Source: Myxococcales bacterium (GTDB taxonomy: Bacteria > Myxococcota > Polyangia > Polyangiales > Polyangiaceae). From it: a stretch of 64,000 nt of DNA. Numbering within the stretch: the first letter of the stretch is position 1; each line of letters starts with the position of its first letter. The DNA is taken from contig PLXW01000108.1 of assembly GCA_003151595.1 (NCBI GenBank), forward strand, positions 18,636 through 82,635, in the 5' to 3' direction. The position numbers were made by a program, and so were the translations under genes. The notes under the pieces are model-generated. The model saw only the letters and a program-made list of their open reading frames with translations, searched no databases and had not been told where the DNA came from. Of this stretch, positions 8,012-15,383 are shown piece after piece.

Positions 8012-9445
8012 GTGAAGACGCGCACGCTGGTCGCCGACAACCTGACGCCGGTGGGGGCCTATGCGGCGCTCCGTCAGGCGGATCCGCAGCGGGCGTCGTT
8101 CTTGTTCGAGAGCGTGGTGGGCGGAGATCGCTGGGGGCGGTTTTCGATCCTGGGGTATCGGCCGCGGTACGAGGCGGTTCTCGGCGCGAACGGGAAGTGG
8201 ACGCTGACGGGCGACGCGCAGCAGGCGGGGGTGAGCCTGGACGGCGCGGGGGATCCGCTGGCAGCGGCGGAGCCTTTGTTTCGCGCGAGCGATGCGCGGA
8301 GCGAGGTGGCGAATCCTGCGGCGAAGCTGGCGCGGGCGCACTTCGGGTTTCTGGCGTGGGACCTGGTGCACGCGATCGAGAAGGTGCCGGCGTGGGGGGC
8401 GGACGCGGGGGGAACGAACGGAGCGCTTGCGCGGTTCGTCGGCGGCGCGACGCTGGTGGTGTTCGATGCGCTGGCGCAGACGGTGACGATCGCGGCGGAG
8501 CGTGAGGAAGACGTGGATCGCGCGCACGCGGATCTGGCGACGCCGGCGACGCTGAAGAGAATCGCGCTGCCGGATCGGACGCGGATTCCTGCGGACGTGG
8601 TGGTCGATACGGACGACGCGACGTACGAGGCGAAAGTCCGGCGCGCGCAGGAGTACATCGCGGCGGGGGACGCATTTCAGATCGTGCTGGCGCGGAGGTT
8701 TCGCGTGGCGCGGAGCGGGCGGGATCCGTTCGATGTTTACCGGGCGATGCGGGTGATCAATCCGTCGCCGTACATGTACTTCCTGGATTTCCCGGCGCTC
8801 GAGGGAGAGAAAACGCGGACGCAGATCCTGGGGGCGAGCCCGGAGACGATGGTTCGGCTGGAAGACGGCGTGATGACTGTGCGTCCGCTGGCGGGGACGC
8901 GGCCGCGCGGGAAGACGCTGGAGGAAGACGCGGCGCTGGAGAAGGAGCTGCTGGCGGATCCGAAGGAGCGCGCGGAGCACGTGATGCTGATCGATCTCGG
9001 GCGCAACGACGTGGGGCGCGTGGCGGAGATCGGGAGCGTGGAGCTGGCGCGGCGGATGGAGATCGAGCGGTACTCGCACGTGATGCACATCGTGAGCGAG
9101 GTGCGCGGGAAGGTGGCGAGTACGACGCCGCCGCTGGAAGTCGTGAGGGCGGCGTTTCCGGCGGGGACTTTGTCGGGGGCGCCGAAGGTGCGCGCGATGC
9201 AGATCATTCGCGAGCTGGAGGCGCGGCCGCGGGGGATTTACGGGGGCGCGGTGGGGTACGTGGCGAAGACGGGGGATCTGGATTTCGCGATCGCGATCCG
9301 GACGGCGGTGTGCCGGGGGGACGCGTTCGAAGTGACGGCGGGCGCGGGGATCGTGGAGTCGAGCGTGCCGAAGAGCGAGGCGGACGAGACGCGCGCGAAG
9401 GCGCGGGGCGTGCTGTGCGCGATCGAGGCGGCACCGCAGGGGTAG
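8012..9445 (+). CDS. trpE: anthranilate synthase component I
   Basis: This subunit converts chorismate to anthranilate, the first tryptophan step, with ammonia from a TrpG partner. The 477-residue protein has the N-terminal TrpE segment SFLFESVVGGDRWGRFSILG, which includes the tryptophan feedback region. The chorismate-binding core follows: PSPYMYFLDF, ILGASPETMVRL, PLAGTRPRG, HVMLIDLGRNDVGRV, FPAGTLSGAPKVRAM, IYGGAVGYV and TAGAGIVESSVP. The LFES element and the GTRPRG form favour TrpE over PabB. It starts with GTG one base after the kal-kce stop, so translation is probably coupled. No trpG, trpD or trpC follows. The 3' side is the repeat region. Confidence 0.93.
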   Translation: MKTRTLVADNLTPVGAYAALRQADPQRASFLFESVVGGDRWGRFSILGYRPRYEAVLGANGKWTLTGDAQQAGVSLDGAGDPLAAAEPLFRASDARSEVANPAAKLARAHFGFLAWDLVHAIEKVPAWGADAGGTNGALARFVGGATLVVFDALAQTVTIAAEREEDVDRAHADLATPATLKRIALPDRTRIPADVVVDTDDATYEAKVRRAQEYIAAGDAFQIVLARRFRVARSGRDPFDVYRAMRVINPSPYMYFLDFPALEGEKTRTQILGASPETMVRLEDGVMTVRPLAGTRPRGKTLEEDAALEKELLADPKERAEHVMLIDLGRNDVGRVAEIGSVELARRMEIERYSHVMHIVSEVRGKVASTTPPLEVVRAAFPAGTLSGAPKVRAMQIIRELEARPRGIYGGAVGYVAKTGDLDFAIAIRTAVCRGDAFEVTAGAGIVESSVPKSEADETRAKARGVLCAIEAAPQG

Positions 9446-9492
9446 CGACGTCGCGCGCGGGAGAGAGAGGGAGAAGAGACTCCGGGGCGCTC

Positions 9493-9583
9493 GCCCGACG
9501 GGGGTCTCCGTACTCGGGAGAGCGGAAATTGCTCCAAAGCGAGGCCGTACCGCTCTCCCTGCGCTCGGAGACCCCCGCCGGGC
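9493..9583. repeat. long imperfect inverted repeat downstream of trpE
   Basis: Arms of about 33 bases (9493-9525 and 9550-9583) enclose a 24-base loop. The matching blocks are GCCCGACGGGGGTCTCCG with CGGAGACCCCCGCCGGGC, and GGGAGAGCGG with CCGCTCTCCC. It starts about 48 bases after the trpE stop and could fold into a strong RNA hairpin, but no T-run follows. It could act as a transcription barrier, an mRNA stabiliser, or be a non-autonomous mobile element. Confidence 0.7.
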
Positions 9584-9630
9584 TGGTTTGGACGCGGGGA
9601 TCGCGGGGACGCTTAGCGTCTTGCCGGGGC

Positions 9631-9887
9631 GCGTGGCGTTTCGCGGGGGCGCGCGCGTTTTCGCCAGGGCGCGTGCGCCCTCACTGGGGCGCGTCGCGTT
9701 TCGCGCGGGCGCGTGCGTTTTCGCCAGGGCGCGTGCGCCCTCACTGGGGCGCGTCGCGTTTCGCGCGGGCGCGTGCGTTTCGCCAGGGCGCGTGCGCCCC
9801 CGCTGGGGCGCGCTGCGTTTCGCCGGGGCGCGTGCGTTTTCGCCAGGGCGCGTGCGCCCCGGCTGGGGCGCGCTGCGTTTCGGTTAG
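9631..9887. repeat. higher-order tandem repeat: 20-bp units arranged in 60-bp triplets
   Basis: About 12.5 units of 20 bases run without gaps. Three subtypes alternate in fixed order: A (GCGTGCGTTTTCGCCAGGGC), B (GCGTGCGCCCTCACTGGGGC) and C (GCGTCGCGTTTCGCGCGGGC), giving a 60-bp higher-order period. The 60 bases at 9661-9720 are repeated exactly at 9721-9780; later copies differ at a few positions, and one A unit lost a base. The array fills the space between the convergent trpE and histidine kinase genes. With the inverted repeat at 9493-9583 it accounts for most of the 446-base gene-free stretch 9446-9891. Confidence 0.9.
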
Positions 9888-9891
9888 GGGG

Positions 9892-11778
9892 CTACGAGGG
9901 CTTTCCCTGGAGCGCCATTCGCGTGGCGTACGTGCCCGTGTCGGCGGTGGGGAGCCAGACGTGGAACGCGGCGCCGCCGCCGGTCATTTCTTCGACCTCC
10001 AAGGTGCCGCCGTGGAGCTCGACGATGCTGCGGGCGAGGGAGAGGCCGAGGCCGAGGGAGCCCATGCGGCGGGCGCGGTCGGCGTACTTGAAGGCGTCGA
10101 AGACCTTTTCGAGCTCGGCGCTCGGGACGCCGCGGCCGGAGCTTTCGATGTCGACGCGGAGTTTGTTGGCGATGTCGGCGGGGATGGCGGCGCGGACCTG
10201 GACGCGGCCTTTTTCGGAGAAGCGAACGGCGCTCATGATGACCGCCGTGATGGCCTGGGTGATGAGGGTGGCGTCGACGAAGAGGCGGGGGACGCCCGGC
10301 TGGATTTCGCCGACGATGTCGACGCCGGTGCCGACGGCGAGATCTTTGGCGTCGAGGACGGCGCTCATGACGACGTCGCCGACCATGGTGAGCTCCGGCG
10401 AGAGAGTGAGCTCGCTGGCTTCGGCGCGGGCGGAGTCGAGGATGGTCTGGATGAGGACGAGGAGCTCGCGTCCGCGCTGCTCGATGATTTCGAGGCTCTC
10501 GCGCTGGCCGTCGGTGAGGACGTTGCGGCGGACGATTTCGGTGAAGCCGAGGATGGAGTTGAGAGGGCCCTTGAGGTCGTGGCTGATCGAGGCCAGGAAC
10601 ATGCCGCGCATGCGCTCGGCGGCGGCGCGGGCGACGATCGATTTTTCCTGGGCGCCGGCGAACTCGCGGAAGACGCCGCCCAATTCGTCGATGGCGTCGA
10701 GGAGCTCGGCGACGGAGTGGAAGCGGGGCTCGCGCTGGACGCGGGTGCCTCGGATGACGTCTTGAACGCCGGTGGCGCGGACCTCGCGCGTGGCGAGCTT
10801 GATGTCGTCGGCGAAGGCCTGGCCGAGACGCGCGCCGAGGATGCCGGCGAGCGCGCAGGCGACGAGCGCGAGGAAGGAGTAGACGGTGGTGACGGGGCTG
10901 AGGCGCGTGGTGGCGAATTGAACGATGGCGTGGCCGGTGTCGAGAGGGACCGTGAGGACGGAGTCGCCGTCTTCGGTGTGGGCGACGGTGAACTCGGTGG
11001 GGTCGCGATCGAGGACGACGTGCATGCCGTGGGCGCGCGCTTCGTCGGCGGCCTCGGGGAGGCCGGCCTTGTCGTTGCCGAGCTGCTCGAAGACGCCGCG
11101 CGCGAGCTCGGTGGCGTCGCTCTGGCGCTCGGCGACGTCGAAGGCGCGCGCGTGGGCGTAGACGAGGAGAGAAGCGCCGAGGGCGACGAAGGCGACGGGG
11201 CCGGCGACGGCGGCGAGGAGCCGGGTGCGGACGCGTGAGGCGCGACGGAGATCGAGCATCTCCAGCGCGGCCTTGGCGGCGGGCTGCGGGGCGAGCTCGA
11301 GGACGCGCGTCACCGACGTGCGGAGCATGATGTAGAGCGGCAGCGCGGCGGCGCTCACCATGGTCATGGTGAGGAGGACGAGAGCGAGCTGGGTGTACGG
11401 GTCGTTCGTGACGGGGCGGATCGGCGTGACGAGCGTCGAGCAGCAGACGACGAACGCGGCGATGGCGTCGAGCGTGGTGAGGCGCGCGGGGAGCGCGTAG
11501 AGCGCGAGGAGATCGCCCGGCTCGACGGCCGAGGAGCCGAGCGACATCGAGCGGAGGACGGACTTCAGGTGGCGCGTCGCGAGGAACGTGACGGCGACGT
11601 CCCACACGATCATGACGAGCGAGATCCAGAGGGCGAGCTTGAAGCTGCCGAGGAGGACGCTCGAGTCGAGGAGGAGGAGTCGCGGCGCGAAGGCGACGAC
11701 GAAGACCTCGGTCGCGAATCCAACGGCGAGCTGGATGAGGATCAAGCGAAAGGTCAGGCGCGCGGCCACCTGATTCAC
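9892..11778 (-). CDS. membrane histidine kinase-like protein with degenerate ATP-binding site
   Basis: This 628-residue protein has about six N-terminal membrane helices, an extracytoplasmic-looking stretch, another helix (SPVTTVYSFLALVACALAG), and then HisKA and HATPase domains. The phospho-acceptor region is intact (FLASISHDLKGPLNSILGF). The catalytic domain is not: the N box reads ITAVIMSAVRFS where the neighbour has ITNLVGNAIKFT, and the G1 box reads ESSGRGV where the neighbour has TDTGPGI. The Mg-binding Asn and adenine-binding Asp are therefore both Ser. The GTG at 11778 follows a perfect AAGGAG and overlaps the upstream kinase stop as GTGA. An ATG at 11859 without that site is less likely. 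It may be a pseudokinase phosphorylated or controlled by its neighbour. Confidence 0.85.
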   Translation of the reverse strand: MNQVAARLTFRLILIQLAVGFATEVFVVAFAPRLLLLDSSVLLGSFKLALWISLVMIVWDVAVTFLATRHLKSVLRSMSLGSSAVEPGDLLALYALPARLTTLDAIAAFVVCCSTLVTPIRPVTNDPYTQLALVLLTMTMVSAAALPLYIMLRTSVTRVLELAPQPAAKAALEMLDLRRASRVRTRLLAAVAGPVAFVALGASLLVYAHARAFDVAERQSDATELARGVFEQLGNDKAGLPEAADEARAHGMHVVLDRDPTEFTVAHTEDGDSVLTVPLDTGHAIVQFATTRLSPVTTVYSFLALVACALAGILGARLGQAFADDIKLATREVRATGVQDVIRGTRVQREPRFHSVAELLDAIDELGGVFREFAGAQEKSIVARAAAERMRGMFLASISHDLKGPLNSILGFTEIVRRNVLTDGQRESLEIIEQRGRELLVLIQTILDSARAEASELTLSPELTMVGDVVMSAVLDAKDLAVGTGVDIVGEIQPGVPRLFVDATLITQAITAVIMSAVRFSEKGRVQVRAAIPADIANKLRVDIESSGRGVPSAELEKVFDAFKYADRARRMGSLGLGLSLARSIVELHGGTLEVEEMTGGGAAFHVWLPTADTGTYATRMALQGKPS

Positions 11779-13406
11779 GGCAGGCTCCTTCGTCGTGCGG
11801 CGCGCATCGAAGCGGAGGTACGCGAGTGCTGCGACGGGTGCTGCGGGCGCTCGAACCACAGCGGCAAGAGCACGCGGAACGTGGAGCCGCGTCCAACCTC
11901 GCTCTCGACGTGGATCGTGCCGCCGTGCATCAACACGAGGCGGCGCGCGATGGCGAGGCCGAGGCCCGTGCCGCGCTTTCGCGCGCGCTCTTCACCGGCC
12001 TGCTTGTACTCCTCGAAGATGACGGCCCGCTCGGCGGGCGAGATGCCGGGGCCTGTGTCGGTCACGGCCACTGTGGCGTAGTTGCCCTGACGGCCGAGGG
12101 CGATCGTGACGTGGCCCTGGCTGGTGAACTTGATCGCGTTGCCAACGAGGTTGGTGATGATCTGGCGAACACGGCGCGCGTCGGCGTCGGCGAGGACCCC
12201 CGGCTCGCCTTGCACGCTCATCGCGACAGGCTTCTCGCCGAGGAGGCCTTGCGACTCACGGTGGATCTCGTGCGCGAGCTGCCAGAGGTCGACCTGCACG
12301 CGCGTGAGCTTCAACTGTCCGCTCTCGATGGCGCTGAACTCGAGGATGTCGTTGATGAGCTCGAGGAGGTGCGCGCCCGAGCCGCGGATCTGCTCGACCT
12401 CTTCGCGCGCCGTAGGGGTGAGCGGGCCATCGACCTCCGTGACCAGGATGTCGGCGAAGCCGAGGATGGCGTTGAGCGGGCTCCGGAGCTCGTGGCTCAC
12501 GGCGGCGAGGAACGCGGCGCGCTCGCGATCGGCGGCGGACGCGCGAGACAGATCGTCGTGGTAGCTCCGCTCGGCGGCGGCGAAGCGCCCGACGAGCGCG
12601 TTGAAGCTGCCGGCGAGGACGCCCACTTCGTCCATCGTGCGCACGGGGACGGGCTCGCCCGTGGGCTCGGTTCGCACGCGGACCATGCCGCGCACGCGCT
12701 GCGTGAGGTACACGACCTCCTCGTTCGCGTCGCGCGCGACGGCGTAGGCCACGGTCGCCGCGACGCCGATGAGCAGCGTGGTGAGCGCGACGAGCGCGGT
12801 GACGAACGCCGGGCCCCCTTCGGGCGCGGCGGGCTCGCGTACGAAGACGACGAGCCGCTGGAGTTGATACGGCGGAGCCAAGGCGTGCACCGCAAAGCGG
12901 GTTCGACCGAGCGCGGTGATGGCCTCTCCATGCACGAGCTGCGTCACGCGTCGGAGCGCGTTCTTGTCGAGCGCGCCCAGGCTCGCGTCGAGGATGACGT
13001 CGTTCTCGTAGCTGAGGAGCAAGAGCTCCGATCCCGTGCGTCGCGCGGCGAGCTGGATGGCTTCCAGCCGCTCGGGGCCCGGCGGCAGGCGACTGATACG
13101 CGCGGCGGCGGTCGATGCGAGCATCTCGGCGTCCGCGGCGGCGTGCTCGTCGCTGGCGCGCGCCAAGGCATCGAGCCCCACGATCCCGATCCCGATCGCC
13201 ACCGCGAGCCCAACCACGAGCACGATGAGCGGCGGCAGGACGAGAAGCGGTAACGCGTTGCGCGCGCGATACTTCGAAAGACGGATCGTCTGCGTCGCGT
13301 TGAGCGACGGCGTTCGCCCCAGCGGCGTGTTCAGCGTCGTCGGCGCCGGCGCGCCACGCGCCCGCGTCGCGGAAGACGGAGGCTCACTGATTCCCGGAGC
13401 CGTCAC
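11775..13406 (-). CDS. sensor histidine kinase with HAMP domain
   Basis: This 543-residue transmembrane kinase has a first helix at about 51-75, an extracytoplasmic sensor of about 130 residues, a second helix at about 205-227, a HAMP-like linker (MDEVGVLAGSFNALV), a HisKA box (FLAAVSHELRSPLNAILGF) and a complete HATPase domain: ITNLVGNAIKFT (N), VTDTGPGIS (G1) and RGTGLGLAIARRLV (G2). It should autophosphorylate on the His of the HELRSP motif. It starts at GTG 13406 without a strong ribosome site. Its stop overlaps the start of the next kinase by four bases (GTGA), so the two are made together. No response regulator gene is adjacent, so the phosphate acceptor is unknown. Confidence 0.9.
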   Translation of the reverse strand: MTAPGISEPPSSATRARGAPAPTTLNTPLGRTPSLNATQTIRLSKYRARNALPLLVLPPLIVLVVGLAVAIGIGIVGLDALARASDEHAAADAEMLASTAAARISRLPPGPERLEAIQLAARRTGSELLLLSYENDVILDASLGALDKNALRRVTQLVHGEAITALGRTRFAVHALAPPYQLQRLVVFVREPAAPEGGPAFVTALVALTTLLIGVAATVAYAVARDANEEVVYLTQRVRGMVRVRTEPTGEPVPVRTMDEVGVLAGSFNALVGRFAAAERSYHDDLSRASAADRERAAFLAAVSHELRSPLNAILGFADILVTEVDGPLTPTAREEVEQIRGSGAHLLELINDILEFSAIESGQLKLTRVQVDLWQLAHEIHRESQGLLGEKPVAMSVQGEPGVLADADARRVRQIITNLVGNAIKFTSQGHVTIALGRQGNYATVAVTDTGPGISPAERAVIFEEYKQAGEERARKRGTGLGLAIARRLVLMHGGTIHVESEVGRGSTFRVLLPLWFERPQHPSQHSRTSASMRAARRRSLP

Positions 13407-13472
13407 TCCGACGAGTCTACTCCGTTGCGCGTGCGCGACTCATTGCGTCGCGCACCTTCACGCATGGAGTGT

Positions 13473-13500
13473 TTGACGCGCCGCACTTGAAAGTTATGCA
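13473..13500 (+). promoter_or_regulatory. possible sigma-70-type promoter
   Basis: TTGACG (13473-13478) and TATGCA (13495-13500) are spaced by 16 bases in the divergent region between the histidine kinase pair and the small gene at 13671. The -10 hexamer matches the consensus at only three positions, so this is a weak call. It would drive the downstream plus-strand gene with a leader of about 165 bases. Confidence 0.3.
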
Positions 13501-13670
13501 AATCGGCCCTTTACCTGACCGTGGATGCCGGGGATAAGAGCCATTCGACGATGAAGCGTTTCGCGAATTGGTTGAGATCGAGAGGCACGCGCTTCTCACT
13601 CGTGCGCCGCAAGGGCGTCGCGAGCGAGGGGCAGTCTCGTCATTCGCCGCACGCGGGAGCTGGAGCGGGA

Positions 13671-14096
13671 ATGAGCAAGAGCGCCGCACGTTCCAAGAGG
13701 CATGCGACCGAAGGATCCGCGGTGGCATCGAATGACGTCACGACACTCGCATCGGTCGAAGGTTTGCATGGGAGCAGCGGGTCCGGTGTGTATGTCGTCG
13801 ATCACGAGCAGCCCGCGCCGGCGAAACCGAGGAGCTCGATGAACCCTCTCTTGGAACAAGTCACGTTGGTCGTTTACGGCTGGAAGAGCGTGGAGCCCGG
13901 GACTCTGTCGTGGGTCTTCCCGAGCGTGGGCGCCGCCGTGGCCGCCGCGCGCGCGATGACGAACGCCGTCCGCTGGGCGATCGTGGCCGGAAAACGCGAC
14001 GAGGCGAGCGACGAATCGCCCGCCTCGGTCGACATGAACGAAGCGCTCGACGAAGCCCGCGCGAAGGGCGCAGTCCTCATCGAGCAAGCCGGCTGA
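13671..14096 (+). CDS. hypothetical protein of about 141 residues
   Basis: I do not recognise a family. The chosen ATG (13671) follows GGAGCGGGA at good spacing; the same frame stays open back to 13521, so a longer form is possible. The N-terminus is basic and low-complexity. A compact, folded-looking second half follows: EQVTLVVYGWKSVEPGTLSW, then an Ala-rich helix (AAVAAARAMTNAVRWAIVAG), an acidic loop and a final helix. There is no signal peptide or clear membrane segment, so it is probably cytoplasmic. It converges with the thiolase gene three bases away, and the histidine kinases are transcribed divergently from it. Confidence 0.6.
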   Translation: MSKSAARSKRHATEGSAVASNDVTTLASVEGLHGSSGSGVYVVDHEQPAPAKPRSSMNPLLEQVTLVVYGWKSVEPGTLSWVFPSVGAAVAAARAMTNAVRWAIVAGKRDEASDESPASVDMNEALDEARAKGAVLIEQAG

Positions 14097-14099
14097 GTT

Positions 14100-15293
14100 T
14101 CAGACTCGCTCGATCACGATCGCGATTCCCTGACCGCCGCCGATGCACGCGCTGCCGACCGCGTAGCGGCCGTTACGACGCGCGAGCTCGTAGGCGAGGT
14201 GCGTGGTGATGCGCGCGCCGCTGGCGCCGAGCGGGTGACCGAGGGCGATGGCGCCGCCGTTCACGTTCGTCTTGGCGCGATCGAGCCCGAGCTCCTTCTC
14301 CACGGCGAGGTACTGCGGCGCGAACGCCTCGTTCACCTCGACGAGATCCATGTCGCTCAACTTGAGCCCCGCGCGCTCGAGCGCGTTCTTGATCGCCGGC
14401 GCCGGGCCGATGCCCATGATGCTCGGGTCCACGCCCGCGACGCCCCAGTGAACGATCCGCGCGAGCGGCGTGAGCCCCTTGCGCTTCGCGAACTCCTCGG
14501 TCGCGAGCACGAGACACGCGGCGCCGTCGCAGATGCCCGAGGCGTTGCCGGCCGTGACCACGCCGTCCTTCTTGAACACCGGCCCGAGCTTCGCGAGCGC
14601 TTCCATCGTCGACTGCGGGCGCGGGTGCTCGTCGGTCGCGAAGGTGATGGGCCCCTTCTTCGACGGGATCTCGATCGGCGCGATCTCGTCCTTGAAGACC
14701 CCCTTCTCGTTCGCCGCGGCCCAGCGCTGCTGCGACGATAGCGCGTACTCGTCGCACTGCTGGCGCGTGATGCCGTACTTCACGGCGAGGTTCTCGGCGG
14801 TCACGGCCATCGGCGTGTTGTTGTACGAGTCGGTGAGCGCGTCCCAAAGCGTGTCGCCGACCTGCGGCGCCTTGCCGAACGCCCAGCCGTCGCGCGCGCC
14901 GCGAAGGACGTGCGGAGCTTGCGTCATGTTCTCGGTGCCGCCGACGAGGACGGCGTCGCCCTCGCCGAGGAGGAGCTGCTCGACGCCGTTGATGATCGCC
15001 TGGAAGCCGGAGCCGCACAGGCGATTGACGGTGAGCGCGGGGGTCGTGATGGGGAGGCCGGCCTTGAGGCCGACGTGGCGCGCGCAGTAGATGGCGTCGG
15101 CGCTCGTCTGGATGACGTTGCCGATGATGACGTGCGCGACGCTCTCGGGCGCGACCTTCGACTGCGCGAGCGCGGCCTTCGCGGCGTGAACGGCGAGGTC
15201 GTTGGCGTTCATCGCCTTGAGCGCGCCTTGCATGGTGCCGAACGCGGTGCGCTTCGCGCCGAGGATGACGATTGATTGAGAAAGCTTGGCCAT
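14100..15293 (-). CDS. acetyl-CoA C-acyltransferase (thiolase)
   Basis: This 397-residue thiolase either cleaves 3-ketoacyl-CoA with CoA or condenses two acetyl-CoA. The nucleophile Cys93 is in NRLCGSGFQAI, the second-half motif VEVNEAFAPQ is present, and so are the His motif GHPLGASGARI and the final catalytic Cys in ACIGGGQGIA. Length and motifs fit both degradative (FadA-like) and biosynthetic (PhaA/AtoB-like) members, so direction is not decided. The ATG at 15293 has a GGAG site seven bases upstream. The open frame continues far past this point but has no similarity. The MaoC hydratase at 17454 may serve the same fatty-acid or acyl-CoA metabolism, although an amidohydrolase gene lies between them. 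Confidence 0.95.
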   Translation of the reverse strand: MAKLSQSIVILGAKRTAFGTMQGALKAMNANDLAVHAAKAALAQSKVAPESVAHVIIGNVIQTSADAIYCARHVGLKAGLPITTPALTVNRLCGSGFQAIINGVEQLLLGEGDAVLVGGTENMTQAPHVLRGARDGWAFGKAPQVGDTLWDALTDSYNNTPMAVTAENLAVKYGITRQQCDEYALSSQQRWAAANEKGVFKDEIAPIEIPSKKGPITFATDEHPRPQSTMEALAKLGPVFKKDGVVTAGNASGICDGAACLVLATEEFAKRKGLTPLARIVHWGVAGVDPSIMGIGPAPAIKNALERAGLKLSDMDLVEVNEAFAPQYLAVEKELGLDRAKTNVNGGAIALGHPLGASGARITTHLAYELARRNGRYAVGSACIGGGQGIAIVIERV

Positions 15294-15383
15294 GTCGGTC
15301 TCCGAGTCGGGATTTGGGGTGAGCGGGGAATCTGGCTCCGGAAGCGCCGCGAGTAAAGGGGGCGCGTGTACAGTGCCTTTCCC

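Noticed and set aside
9588..9887. A plus-strand open frame encoding a repeated 20-residue peptide across the 60-bp array
   Set aside because: The 60-bp period keeps all frames open, there is no ribosome site, and several frames on this strand look equally open, so it is most likely a by-product of the repeat.
13521..13670. N-terminal extension of the small gene at 13671
   Set aside because: The frame is open but there is no ribosome site at 13521, whereas 13671 has GGAG at good spacing. I kept the shorter form.
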